A DNA stretch of 30,801 bases from Bacteroidota bacterium (GTDB lineage: Bacteria; Bacteroidota; Ignavibacteria; Ignavibacteriales; Melioribacteraceae): positions 1 through 30,801 of the forward strand of contig JAEXOD010000146.1 in NCBI GenBank assembly GCA_023447335.1, given 5' to 3'. The notes under the pieces were generated by a model that worked only from the letters and a program-made list of their open reading frames with translations, was not told the origin of the DNA and did no database searches. This document shows, in pieces, positions 7,871 to 15,896 of this stretch (position 1 is the first letter of the stretch; every line of letters begins with the position of its first letter). A program made the position numbers and the translations under genes.

Positions 7871-9181
7871 ATGGAAAATAAAAAATATCCTAAAGTTTTG
7901 GTCATAAGTCATAACGCTTTATCATTACATTTTAATAACGGAAAAACTTTATATTCATTATTTAAGGATTTTCCAAACGGAAATGTTGCACAACTATTTT
8001 TTCAAGATGAGATTCCTGAATCAGATAAGTTTTATACATTTTTTAAACTCACAGATATTGATATAATAAAATGTTTGTTTAAATTAAAACAAAGAAATAT
8101 TTGCGGCTCCGAATCTAAAATTAAATTAGGAGAACATTTTAACTACCAAATGAGCAAGTATAAACAAGTTATAATAAATATCTTAAGAAACAATATGTTT
8201 TTCTTGGTTTTATTAAGAAATCTGGTTTATTGGCTTCCTTTTTGGAATTCTAAAAATTTAAATGAATGGATTGAAAAATTTGCTCCTGATGCAATATTTT
8301 TTTTAGGGGGGAATTATAAGTTTTCTTTTAATATCGCCTATAAACTTTCTCAATATTATAGAATTCCTTTATATATTTATATTACTGATGATTATATCTT
8401 TAATGAAATAAAGGGGGCTTATTTTTCTAAAATTCAGCAGAAAGGATTAATAAATACTTATAAAAAATCTTTTAATTATGCAAAACAGGTTTTTGTTATA
8501 GGAGAACAAATGGCAAAAGATTTTGGTAAGTTTTTTGGAAGAAATTTTATCCCGATTATGAATTTGATAGAAGTTGATAGATATAATAATATAATAGTCG
8601 GAAAGGAGAAAGATGATACAATTACAATAGTTTATATCGGAGGTTTGCATTTAAACAGATGGAAACAAATTGTAAATTTCGGAAGAATAATTAACGATAT
8701 AATATTAAGCACAGGCTCAAAGATTGTAATTGAAGTTTATTCAATAACCCAACCAGAAGAACAGATATTTAATCAATTGAATATTGCTCCGCTTTCTTAT
8801 AAAGGGAAACTTTTAGGTGACGATGTAATTAGACGTATGAAAAGTGCTGATATATTACTGCATGTTGAAAGTGACGAAGAAAAATATAGACAATTAACAA
8901 GGTTATCTGTTTCTACCAAAATTTCCGAGTATTGTGCATGTAAAAAATGTATTATAGCATATGGACCGAATGAAGTAGCATCAATTCGTTTAATTGAAGA
9001 TAATAAATTGGGTATTACAATTACGGATGCTTTTTCTGATGAAGAAAATAGAATAAGATTAAAAAACTTATTGTTGGATAAAAAATTGCAAGATGATATT
9101 GGGTTAAATGCCTATAATTTTGCATTAAATAACTTTGAGGCAAAAGTTACTCGTCATAGATTTTTGGAATATTTAAGTTAA
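7871..9181 (+). CDS. Glycosyltransferase, GT-B/GT4-like
   Basis: This 436-residue protein has a GT-B layout. The N-terminal half begins KVLVISHNALS, and the C-terminal half contains ITIVYIGGLHLNRW (about residue 255), a middle segment LLHVESDEEK, and SVSTKISEYCACKKCIIAYGPNE, where family-4 enzymes bind the sugar nucleotide. It should transfer a sugar from a nucleotide donor to the lipid-linked glycan on the cytoplasmic face of the inner membrane. It starts at ATG 7871, seven bases after the flippase stop, and ends at TAA 9179-9181. Donor and acceptor are not predictable here. It is divergent enough that the exact CAZy family is uncertain. Confidence 0.75.
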   Translation: MENKKYPKVLVISHNALSLHFNNGKTLYSLFKDFPNGNVAQLFFQDEIPESDKFYTFFKLTDIDIIKCLFKLKQRNICGSESKIKLGEHFNYQMSKYKQVIINILRNNMFFLVLLRNLVYWLPFWNSKNLNEWIEKFAPDAIFFLGGNYKFSFNIAYKLSQYYRIPLYIYITDDYIFNEIKGAYFSKIQQKGLINTYKKSFNYAKQVFVIGEQMAKDFGKFFGRNFIPIMNLIEVDRYNNIIVGKEKDDTITIVYIGGLHLNRWKQIVNFGRIINDIILSTGSKIVIEVYSITQPEEQIFNQLNIAPLSYKGKLLGDDVIRRMKSADILLHVESDEEKYRQLTRLSVSTKISEYCACKKCIIAYGPNEVASIRLIEDNKLGITITDAFSDEENRIRLKNLLLDKKLQDDIGLNAYNFALNNFEAKVTRHRFLEYLS

Positions 9182-9196
9182 ACGAATATTGGTCTG

Positions 9197-9214
9197 TTTT
9201 ACTATATAGTAAAA
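9197..9214. repeat. Perfect 18-bp palindrome between glycosyltransferase and fnlA
   Basis: TTTTACTATATAGTAAAA reads identically on both strands. It lies in the 98-bp gap after the glycosyltransferase, 66 bp before fnlA. No T-run follows on either strand, so it is not a good intrinsic terminator. It could be an operator for a dimeric regulator or a weak RNA hairpin. AT-rich palindromes of this length can arise by chance, though the full 18/18 symmetry is notable. Confidence 0.5.
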
Positions 9215-9279
9215 AAAATCCTAAAATTTCTTATATTTAAAATTGGTTAATTTTTTAATATTGTAATAAAAGAGTATTT

Positions 9280-10314
9280 ATGAAAAATAAAACTTTGTTA
9301 ATAACCGGGGGCACAGGCTCGTTTGGGAATGCTGTTTTAAGAAGATTTCTGGATTCAGATATAAAAGAAATTCGTATTTTTAGCAGGGATGAAAAAAAAC
9401 AAGACGATATGCGTCATTTCTATAAAAACCCTAAAATAAAATATTATATAGGGAATGTAAGAGATAAACGTTCAGTAGATAATGCAATGAAAGGGGTAGA
9501 TTATATTTTTCATGCTGCAGCTTTAAAACAAGTTCCTTCTTGCGAGTTTTTTCCGATAGAAGCTGTAAATACTAACGTAATAGGGTGTCAAAATGTTTTA
9601 GATTCTGCAGTAGATTTCGGTGTGGAAAAAGTAATTGTATTAAGTACAGATAAAGCTGTTTATCCGATAAATGCCATGGGTCTTAGTAAAGCTTTATCAG
9701 AAAAAGTAATGGTTGCAAAAAGTCGGAATTTAAATGGTAGCGGAATAATTTTTACCGGCACTCGTTATGGTAATGTGATGGCTTCTCGTGGTTCTGTTAT
9801 TCCGTTATTTGTAGATCAAATAAAAAAGGGATTGCCTATTACTATTACCGAACCATTAATGACTAGATTTATGATGACTTTAGAAGATGCGGTTGAATTA
9901 GTGATGTTTGCATTTGATAAAGGTAATAACGGAGATATTTTTGTACAAAAAGCTCCGGCTTGTACTATTGAGATGCTTGCTCAAGCTTTGATAGAACTTT
10001 ATGAAGCAAAATCAGAAATTAAGGTTATCGGCATTAGACACGGGGAAAAAATTTATGAAACTTTAGTTAATAAAGAGGAAATGGCTAAAGCTGATGATTT
10101 AGGTGATTATTTTAGAATTCCTGCTGATAATAGAGATTTGAATTACGACAAATATTTTAATGAAGGCGAAGAGAAAATTACAAAAATGGAAGAATATACT
10201 TCGCATAATACTTACAGATTGAATCTTGAAGAAACAAAAAAGCTTTTACTTAAACTTGCGTTTATTAAACAGGATGTTTTAGGAGAGTCAGAAATCAATT
10301 CATACGAACCATAA
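9280..10314 (+). CDS. fnlA: UDP-GlcNAc 4,6-dehydratase/5-epimerase (first step of UDP-L-FucNAc synthesis)
   Basis: This soluble 344-residue short-chain dehydrogenase/reductase matches FnlA/WbjB/CapE. The family turns UDP-GlcNAc into UDP-2-acetamido-2,6-dideoxy-L-arabino-4-hexulose by dehydration and C5 epimerisation. Seen: the NAD-binding motif TGGTGSFG (residues 9-16), and D124-K125 followed by M133 and K137 (STDKAVYPINAMGLSK), the Met/Lys arrangement that replaces the usual Tyr/Lys in inverting dehydratases. Length fits CapE. The C-terminal DYFRIPADNRDLNYDKYF followed by YTSHNTYRLN is characteristic of FnlA/CapE and distinguishes it from PseB. The two next pathway enzymes follow downstream, which makes the assignment strong. 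Confidence 0.9.
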   Translation: MKNKTLLITGGTGSFGNAVLRRFLDSDIKEIRIFSRDEKKQDDMRHFYKNPKIKYYIGNVRDKRSVDNAMKGVDYIFHAAALKQVPSCEFFPIEAVNTNVIGCQNVLDSAVDFGVEKVIVLSTDKAVYPINAMGLSKALSEKVMVAKSRNLNGSGIIFTGTRYGNVMASRGSVIPLFVDQIKKGLPITITEPLMTRFMMTLEDAVELVMFAFDKGNNGDIFVQKAPACTIEMLAQALIELYEAKSEIKVIGIRHGEKIYETLVNKEEMAKADDLGDYFRIPADNRDLNYDKYFNEGEEKITKMEEYTSHNTYRLNLEETKKLLLKLAFIKQDVLGESEINSYEP

Positions 10315-10325
10315 CGGATATAAAT

Positions 10326-11459
10326 ATGCTAAATATAGGAATTACAGGACAAGCCGGATTTGTAGGGTATCATTTATTCAACAAGGCTAAATTGGATGAA
10401 AATTTTAACTTAATAAATTTTGAAGATGATTTCTTTTATAATAAAGATGTGTTAACAAGTTTTGTAAAAGAGTGCGATGTTATTGTACATTTAGCGGCAG
10501 TAAATCGTCATCATGATCAAAATGAAATTTTTAATAAAAATATTGAGCTTGTTGATAGATTAATTGAAGCAATGAGAGATACGAATAGTAAAGCTCATGT
10601 GTTTTTTTCCTCTTCTACACAAGAAGAGAGAAACAATATATATGGTAATTCTAAAAAAGCCGGAAGAGAAAAACTTGTAAATTGGGCAACAGAAAATAAT
10701 TCCGGATTTACGGGACTAATAATTCCCAATGTATTTGGTCCATTCGGAAGGCCATTTTATAACTCTGTAATTTCAACTTTTTCACACCAAGTTGTTATCG
10801 GTGATACTCCCAAAGTAGAGGTCGACGCAACATTAAATCTAATATATGTTGGAGAATTAGCCGATTTTATTATTAATAAAATTAACACCTCGTATGGAAA
10901 AATGGAACACGAGTGTTATGTTCCTCATACATTTTCAATTAAGGTAACTGATATTTTAAGTAAACTTATTTATTTTAAAGAAAATTATTTTGAAAAAGGC
11001 ATAATACCAAAATTAGAGCATAATTTTGATATAAATCTTTTTAATACTTTCCGCAGCTATATTGATAATAAATCCTTTTACCCCGTTAAATATAAAAAAA
11101 ATAGTGACAACCGAGGTGATTTTGTTGAAGTTATGAGACTAAATATTGGCGGACAAGTCTCTTTTTCAACTACAAAACCCGGAATTGTTAGAGGAAATCA
11201 TTTTCACACGAGAAAAATTGAAAGATTCGCCGTAATTAAAGGTAAAGCTTTAATTCAATTAAGAAAAATAGGTACTAATGAAGTATTAAATTTTGAACTT
11301 GACGGAAACGAACCTTCGTATGTTGATATGCCAATCTGGTATACCCATAACATTAAAAATATTGGTGATGAAGATCTTTATACTATGTTTTGGATAAACG
11401 AATTTTATAACCCTGAAGATCCGGATACTTATTTTGAAGCCGTGGAATTTGAGAAATAG
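10326..11459 (+). CDS. fnlB: UDP-2-acetamido-2,6-dideoxy-hexulose reductase with cupin domain
   Basis: This 377-residue bifunctional enzyme matches FnlB/WbjC/CapF, the second step to UDP-L-FucNAc. An N-terminal NAD(P)-binding SDR domain (GITGQAGFVGYH at residues 4-15) is followed by a C-terminal cupin domain (about 255-377) with probable metal-ligand histidines in RGNHFHTRK and in WYTHN. In characterised CapF the cupin part epimerises C3 and the SDR part reduces C4 using NADPH. It starts at ATG 10326, 11 bp after fnlA. The TAG stop (11457-11459) overlaps by one base the first unit of the GTGATANN array, so the inserted block begins exactly at the end of this gene and leaves the protein intact. 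Confidence 0.9.
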   Translation: MLNIGITGQAGFVGYHLFNKAKLDENFNLINFEDDFFYNKDVLTSFVKECDVIVHLAAVNRHHDQNEIFNKNIELVDRLIEAMRDTNSKAHVFFSSSTQEERNNIYGNSKKAGREKLVNWATENNSGFTGLIIPNVFGPFGRPFYNSVISTFSHQVVIGDTPKVEVDATLNLIYVGELADFIINKINTSYGKMEHECYVPHTFSIKVTDILSKLIYFKENYFEKGIIPKLEHNFDINLFNTFRSYIDNKSFYPVKYKKNSDNRGDFVEVMRLNIGGQVSFSTTKPGIVRGNHFHTRKIERFAVIKGKALIQLRKIGTNEVLNFELDGNEPSYVDMPIWYTHNIKNIGDEDLYTMFWINEFYNPEDPDTYFEAVEFEK

Positions 11460-11522
11460 TGATAGAGTGAAACGGTGATAAAGTGATACAGTGATATGGT
11501 GATACAGTGATATGGTGATACA
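11459..11522 (+). repeat. Left array: eight tandem copies of 8-bp unit GTGATANN
   Basis: Eight contiguous octamers occupy exactly 64 bp: GTGATAGA, GTGAAACG, GTGATAAA, GTGATACA, GTGATATG, GTGATACA, GTGATATG, GTGATACA. The first six bases are nearly invariant and the last two vary. Units 4-5 and 6-7 are identical 16-mers (GTGATACAGTGATATG), which suggests recent tandem duplication. The inverse of this array lies at 11925-11956, on the far side of the four-helix-bundle gene. Confidence 0.95.
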
Positions 11523-11554
11523 GTTAAGTTTCCATAAGGTTTTAGGGTTAATAA

Positions 11555-11914
11555 ATGCAGAGTTATAAAGATTTAGATTTATGGAAGGAAAGTATTAATC
11601 TAGTTATTGAGATTTATTCAATTACAAAGTTCTTTCCAAAGGAAGAGATTTATGGCTTAGTTTCTCAACTTAGAAGAAGTGCTGTTTCGATTCCTTCAAA
11701 TGTTGCCGAGGGATCAGGAAGAAAAAACACTAAAGAATTTATTCAATTTTTGTGGATTGCAAATGGCTCTATTTCAGAAGTAGAGACACAGCTAGAGATA
11801 GCTAAAAGGTTAAATTATTATGAAGAAAATAATGAATTATTAAATAAAATTAAATATGTTAGAAAAATGTTATTAGGGTTAATTAGTGCTTTAGAGAATA
11901 AGTTGCAAAAATGA
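11555..11914 (+). CDS. Four-helix-bundle protein, 23S rRNA intervening-sequence (S23) family
   Basis: This small all-helical protein of 119 residues has the family landmarks: YKDLDLWKESINLV at the N-terminus, FPKEEIYGLVSQLRRSAVSIPSNVAEGSGR at about 27-56, and FIQFLWIANGSISEVETQLEIAKRL at about 62-86. Homologues are encoded in IVS insertions of 23S rRNA genes and as stand-alone genes; the Avd accessory protein of diversity-generating retroelements shares the fold and binds nucleic acid as a pentamer. The cellular function of stand-alone copies is not known to me. It starts at ATG 11555, with a modest AGGG at about -12, inside the block flanked by inverted arrays. It has no evident role in L-FucNAc synthesis although it sits between fnlB and fnlC. 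Confidence 0.9.
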   Translation: MQSYKDLDLWKESINLVIEIYSITKFFPKEEIYGLVSQLRRSAVSIPSNVAEGSGRKNTKEFIQFLWIANGSISEVETQLEIAKRLNYYEENNELLNKIKYVRKMLLGLISALENKLQK

Positions 11915-11924
11915 TTTTTTAAAC

Positions 11925-11956
11925 TTTACCACTCTATCACTTTATCACTCTATCAC
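11925..11956 (-). repeat. Right array: four inverted copies of the GTGATANN unit
   Basis: Read on the minus strand from 11956 to 11925 the units are GTGATAGA, GTGATAAA, GTGATAGA, GTGGTAAA. They have the same 8-bp period as the left array but opposite orientation, so the transcript could fold into a long stem enclosing the four-helix-bundle gene. The array ends just before the fnlC ribosome binding site (GAAGGG, 11958-11963), so such a stem might affect fnlC translation. Confidence 0.95.
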
Positions 11957-11968
11957 AGAAGGGATGAT

Positions 11969-13105
11969 ATGAAAAAATTAAAAGTTATGACAGTAGTGGG
12001 GACACGCCCCGAAATTATAAGACTTGCAAGAGTATTAGCAAAATTAGATAGTACGGAAAGTATTGAACATATTTTAGTACATACCGGTCAAAATTATGAT
12101 TATGAATTAAATCAAATTTTCTTTGAAGATTTAGAATTAAGAAAACCGGACTATTTTTTGGATGCTGCAGGAGCAAATGCATCGGAAACTATAGGGCTAA
12201 TAATAATTAAAATTGATAAATTATTAGAAGAGATAAAACCGGACGCATTTTTAGTTTTAGGTGACACAAATAGTTGTTTATGCGCTATTCCTGCAAAAAG
12301 AAAGAAAATACCTGTATTTCATATGGAAGCAGGAAATAGGTGTTTTGACCAGAGAGTACCTGAAGAGATAAATCGTAAAATTGTTGATCACATAAGTGAT
12401 ATAAATTTAACTTATTCTGATATTGCACGTGAATATTTATTACGTGAAGGATTTCCGAATGATAGGGTAATTAAAACCGGTAGTCCGATGTTCGAAGTAT
12501 TAACTTATTTCAAGGATAAAATCAATAATTCACAAGCACTAAAAAATAACGGTGTAGAAAAATACGGTTATTTTTTGGTATCATCGCATCGAGAAGAAAA
12601 TATTGAATCTTCTAATTTCGAAAATCTAGTAAAAGTATTAAATCACATTGCCGAATTATATAAATTAACGATAATTGTATCAACCCACCCAAGAACACGT
12701 AAAAAGATTGAGCAACAAAAAGCCGAATTTAATGAGCTAGTACATTTAATGAAACCAATGGGTTTTATTGATTATAATTATTTACAAATGAATGCAAAAG
12801 CAGTATTATCCGATAGCGGTACTATATCCGAAGAATCATCAATACTTAACTTTCCTGCACTAAATATTCGTCAAGCTCATGAAAGACCTGAAGCAATGGA
12901 AGAAACTCCGGTTATTATGACAGGGTTTAATATTGATAGAATTTTGCAAGGGTTAAAAGTTCTTGAGACTCAAGAAAGAGGCGAAGATCGTCAATTTAGA
13001 CAAGTTTATGATTACTCAATGCCAAATGTTTCGGATAAAGTTATTAGAATTATACTATCTTATACAGACTATGTAAAACGTGTAGTGTGGAGTGAAAAAA
13101 TATAA
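11969..13105 (+). CDS. fnlC: UDP-N-acetyl-hexosamine 2-epimerase (last step of UDP-L-FucNAc synthesis)
   Basis: This 378-residue non-hydrolysing epimerase of the WecB superfamily matches FnlC/WbjD/CapG, which converts UDP-N-acetyl-L-pneumosamine to UDP-N-acetyl-L-fucosamine by C2 epimerisation. Seen: VVGTRPEIIRLARVL at residues 9-23, VLGDTNSCL near 95, HMEAGNRCFDQRVPEEINRKIVDHISD near 117-143, SSHREEN near 205 and SDSGTISEESS near 284. A plain UDP-GlcNAc 2-epimerase (WecB/MnaA) is the main alternative; the context of fnlA and fnlB favours FnlC. It starts at ATG 11969, five bases after GAAGGG. It is separated from fnlB only by the S23-type block. Confidence 0.9.
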   Translation: MKKLKVMTVVGTRPEIIRLARVLAKLDSTESIEHILVHTGQNYDYELNQIFFEDLELRKPDYFLDAAGANASETIGLIIIKIDKLLEEIKPDAFLVLGDTNSCLCAIPAKRKKIPVFHMEAGNRCFDQRVPEEINRKIVDHISDINLTYSDIAREYLLREGFPNDRVIKTGSPMFEVLTYFKDKINNSQALKNNGVEKYGYFLVSSHREENIESSNFENLVKVLNHIAELYKLTIIVSTHPRTRKKIEQQKAEFNELVHLMKPMGFIDYNYLQMNAKAVLSDSGTISEESSILNFPALNIRQAHERPEAMEETPVIMTGFNIDRILQGLKVLETQERGEDRQFRQVYDYSMPNVSDKVIRIILSYTDYVKRVVWSEKI

Positions 13106-13111
13106 TTTAAT

Positions 13112-14317
13112 ATGAATGTCCTTTTTTTAACCTTATTCAATATTGAAGATATTAACGAACGTGGTATTTATAACGATTTGTTACGGAAATTTGCCGATGA
13201 AGGTCACAAAATATTTGCGATTTCACCGAATGAAAGAAGATTAAATAAAAGTACTGAAATTATATATTATTCAAATATTACTGTTCTTAAGGTCTCAACG
13301 TTAAACATTCAAAAAACAAACTTCATTGAAAAAGGAATCGGAACTTTATTAATTGAATCCCAATTTTTACGAGGTCTAAAAAAATACTTTAACCATGTAA
13401 AATTTGATTTAGTTTTATATTCAACACCTCCGATTACTTTTTCTAAAGTTATTGAATTTGTTAAAAAAAGAGATGATGCTAAAAGTTATTTGTTATTGAA
13501 GGATATTTTTCCGCAAAATGCAGTTGATTTGGGTTTAATTAAAGAACGAAGTTTATTTTACAAGTATTTTAGAAATAAAGAAAAATTGCTTTATAAGATT
13601 TCAGATTATATTGGCTGTATGTCTCCGGCAAATGTTGAATACTTAATAAAACATAATCCCGAGATTGATAAAAATAAAATTGAAGTAAATCCAAATAGTA
13701 TAAAACCGGTAAATTTTTATGTTGAAGAAGTTGAGATAATAAAATTAAAAGAGAAGTATAAAATTCCTGTCAATTCTGTTCTATTTCTTTATGGAGGAAA
13801 TTTAGGACTTCCTCAAGGGATAGACTTTTTATTGGATGTAATTGAAGAGTTTCGAAATAATAACAAGGTGTTTTTCTTAATTATAGGTTCAGGTACAAAA
13901 TTTAACGATATTCAAAAAAGACTTAATAAATTGAATATCGCTAATTCTAAGTTATTTAATAGTTTACCAAAAAAAGATTATGATAGATTAGTAAATATTT
14001 GCGATGTCGGGATGATATTTCTAGATAAAAGATTTACAATACCTAATTTCCCTTCTCGTTTATTATCTTATTTGGAAGCAAAAAAGCCGGTGTTGCTATG
14101 TACTGATAGCAATTCGGATATTGGTAAAGTTGCTGTTGAAAACTGCTTTGGTTTGTGGTCATTAAGCGGAGATAAGGATGCTGCTATTGAAAATATTCTT
14201 AAATTGACAGAAAGTACAGAGTATAGAAACAATTTGGCTAATAACGGGTATAAATATCTTATATCAAATTATACTATAAACCACTCATATAATATTATAC
14301 TTAAACACTTTAATTAA
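13112..14317 (+). CDS. wbuB: Glycosyltransferase, WbuB-like (probable L-FucNAc transferase)
   Basis: This 401-residue GT4-type glycosyltransferase has an N-terminal domain starting MNVLFLTLFNI, a membrane-association-type segment YLLLKDIFPQNAVDLGLI near residue 125, and a C-terminal Rossmann half from VLFLYGGNLGLPQGIDFLL to SRLLSYLEAKKPVLLCTD. WbuB of E. coli O26 and its relatives follow fnlABC and transfer L-FucNAc; position and sequence style are the same here, so that donor is likely but not proven. It starts at ATG 13112, six bases after fnlC. Its stop overlaps the next start (TAATG at 14315-14319), implying translational coupling. Confidence 0.75.
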   Translation: MNVLFLTLFNIEDINERGIYNDLLRKFADEGHKIFAISPNERRLNKSTEIIYYSNITVLKVSTLNIQKTNFIEKGIGTLLIESQFLRGLKKYFNHVKFDLVLYSTPPITFSKVIEFVKKRDDAKSYLLLKDIFPQNAVDLGLIKERSLFYKYFRNKEKLLYKISDYIGCMSPANVEYLIKHNPEIDKNKIEVNPNSIKPVNFYVEEVEIIKLKEKYKIPVNSVLFLYGGNLGLPQGIDFLLDVIEEFRNNNKVFFLIIGSGTKFNDIQKRLNKLNIANSKLFNSLPKKDYDRLVNICDVGMIFLDKRFTIPNFPSRLLSYLEAKKPVLLCTDSNSDIGKVAVENCFGLWSLSGDKDAAIENILKLTESTEYRNNLANNGYKYLISNYTINHSYNIILKHFN

Positions 14318-14931
14318 TGTACATTAAATTTATCAAACCATCTTTTGATTTCATTACAGCACTAATTCTGTTAGTGCTTACAACACCTTTATTGTTTTTA
14401 ATAACTATTGCATTATTATTCGCAAATAGAGGAAAAATTTTCTTTTTTCAAGAACGTCCGGGATTAAATGGTAAGATATTTAAGCTATATAAATTCAAAA
14501 CCATGAATGATAAAACAGACGCTCAAGGAAATTATTTACCTGATATTGAAAGAATTACTAAAATAGGTAAGTTAATTCGCAAGCTGTCACTTGATGAACT
14601 TTTGCAGTTTATTAATGTTCTAAAAGGTGATATGTCGTTAATAGGACCGCGACCTTTGTTAGTAGAATATCTACCTTTGTATAATGATTTTCAGAAAAAG
14701 AGACATGATGTAAAGCCGGGAATTACAGGTTGGGCTCAAATAAACGGAAGAAATGCAATTACTTGGGATGAGAGGTTTAAACTTGATGTTTGGTACGTAA
14801 ATAATATATCTCTAAAGCTCGATTTAAAAATTTTCTTTTTAACCTTTTTAAAGATTTTTAAACGTGAAGGAGTAAATACGGCAGCGGGTGATACTATGGA
14901 AAAATTCAAAGGAGATAAACACAATGCCTAA
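14317..14931 (+). CDS. Monotopic phosphoglycosyl transferase, PglC/WcaJ family (glycan initiation)
   Basis: This 204-residue enzyme starts the lipid-linked glycan by moving a sugar phosphate from a UDP-sugar to undecaprenyl phosphate. One N-terminal hydrophobic re-entrant segment (about 10-35) is followed by the catalytic domain: FFQERPGLNGKIFKLYKFKTM, the catalytic Asp-Glu pair D93-E94 in LSLDELLQ, DMSLIGPRPLL, and KPGITGWAQINGRN. It lacks the extra N-terminal membrane domain of WcaJ and so is of the short PglC type, which uses UDP-di-N-acetylbacillosamine or a related 4-amino sugar. That fits the aminotransferase and dehydratase downstream. It overlaps the next gene by 8 bp. Confidence 0.88.
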   Translation: MYIKFIKPSFDFITALILLVLTTPLLFLITIALLFANRGKIFFFQERPGLNGKIFKLYKFKTMNDKTDAQGNYLPDIERITKIGKLIRKLSLDELLQFINVLKGDMSLIGPRPLLVEYLPLYNDFQKKRHDVKPGITGWAQINGRNAITWDERFKLDVWYVNNISLKLDLKIFFLTFLKIFKREGVNTAAGDTMEKFKGDKHNA

Positions 14932-15889
14932 CGTATTAATCACTTCTGCAGGTAGAAGAGTATCCTTAGTAAGGGATTTCAAAAAGGAATTAAACTTACT
15001 TTACAAAGGGAATGTATATACCACGGATATGAATCCCGAACTTTCTTCGGCATGTAATGTTTCCGATAAATATTTTAAAGTACCTAAAGTTACTGCAAAT
15101 GAATATATTGAATTGTTATTGAATATATGTTTAGAATATGATATTAATTTGGTTGTTCCGACTATTGATACAGAATTGCTTGTTTTAGCTCAAAACAAGC
15201 AATTTTTTAAAGAAAAAGGAATTACTGTGTTAGTTTCAGATATTGAATTTGTTGAAAAATGTAGAGATAAGAGACTAACCAATAAACTTTTTGACGAATG
15301 TGGAATAAATAGAGCAAAAGATATTGAGAAAAATTCACTTAAATTTCCTTTATTTATTAAACCATATGACGGTAGTTGTAGTAAAGATATTTATATAATC
15401 GATAAATTAGAAAACTTAACCGAATATCATTTACAAAATGATAAATTAATGTTTTTAGAGTACTTACCGATAAACGAACATAAAGAATTTACGGTTGATG
15501 TTTATTATGATAAAAATTCGAGTATAAAGTGTATCGTTCCAAGAGAACGTATTGAGGTTAGGAGTGGAGAGGTTAATAAGGGAATTACTAGAAAAAATGA
15601 CCTAATTAATTACATTAAAGATAAATTAGATAATTTAAAAGGAGCATTTGGTTGTATTACGTATCAATTTTTTGTGAATATTAATAATAATAATATTTAC
15701 GGAATTGAAATCAATCCTCGATTCGGTGGGGGATACCCATTAAGTTATTTAGCAGGAGCTAATTTCCCAAAGTGGATTTTTGAAGAATACTTTGAAAATA
15801 AAGAAATCAAGTTTTTTGAAGATTGGAAGGCAAATCTATTAATGTTACGTTATGACGATGAAATAATAATTGAGAATTTTGGAGTATGA
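14924..15889 (+). CDS. ATP-grasp ligase of the glycan cluster (CarB/PylC-like)
   Basis: Using ATG 14924, which has GGAG at 14911-14914, gives 321 residues; an in-frame start at 14888 adds 12 residues lying inside the previous gene. The N-terminal pre-ATP-grasp segment reads NVLITSAGRRVSLVRDF. Nucleotide-binding segments follow (FPLFIKPYDGSCSKDI near 143, MFLEYLPINEHKEFTVDVYYD near 177). The metal-binding signature EINPRFGGGYPLSYLAGANF includes E262 and N264. ATP-grasp enzymes form acyl-phosphates and join a carboxylate to an amine or thiol. Placed between PglC-like and PglE-like genes, where a PglD acetyltransferase would be expected but is absent, it may acylate the 4-amino sugar. That role is inference; the substrate is unknown. 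Confidence 0.78.
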   Translation: MPNVLITSAGRRVSLVRDFKKELNLLYKGNVYTTDMNPELSSACNVSDKYFKVPKVTANEYIELLLNICLEYDINLVVPTIDTELLVLAQNKQFFKEKGITVLVSDIEFVEKCRDKRLTNKLFDECGINRAKDIEKNSLKFPLFIKPYDGSCSKDIYIIDKLENLTEYHLQNDKLMFLEYLPINEHKEFTVDVYYDKNSSIKCIVPRERIEVRSGEVNKGITRKNDLINYIKDKLDNLKGAFGCITYQFFVNINNNNIYGIEINPRFGGGYPLSYLAGANFPKWIFEEYFENKEIKFFEDWKANLLMLRYDDEIIIENFGV

Positions 15890-15896
15890 TTTTCTA

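Larger units (their letters stand above)
11459..11956 (+). mobile_element. Candidate S23/IVS-like element: four-helix-bundle gene bracketed by inverted GTGATANN arrays
   Basis: The 498-bp block lies between fnlB and fnlC, two genes of one pathway normally adjacent. Its ends are arrays of the same octamer in opposite orientation. Aligned from the outer ends, 26 of 32 positions of the arms match. The only gene inside encodes a protein of the family found in intervening sequences of 23S rRNA, whose ends also pair as a long stem. The left edge touches the fnlB stop; after the right edge come AGAAGGG and the fnlC start. Mobility is inferred from this architecture alone: no transposase, reverse transcriptase or clear target-site duplication was seen. 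A non-mobile regulatory cassette is an alternative. Confidence 0.5.

Noticed and set aside
11459..11522. Octamer array as a CRISPR array
   Set aside because: Units are 8 bp with no spacers of 25-45 bp and no cas genes nearby; it is a simple tandem repeat.
14888..14923. Upstream start of the ATP-grasp gene
   Set aside because: It would add 12 residues wholly inside the sugar transferase gene; ATG 14924 has a well-placed GGAG and starts the typical N-terminal motif.
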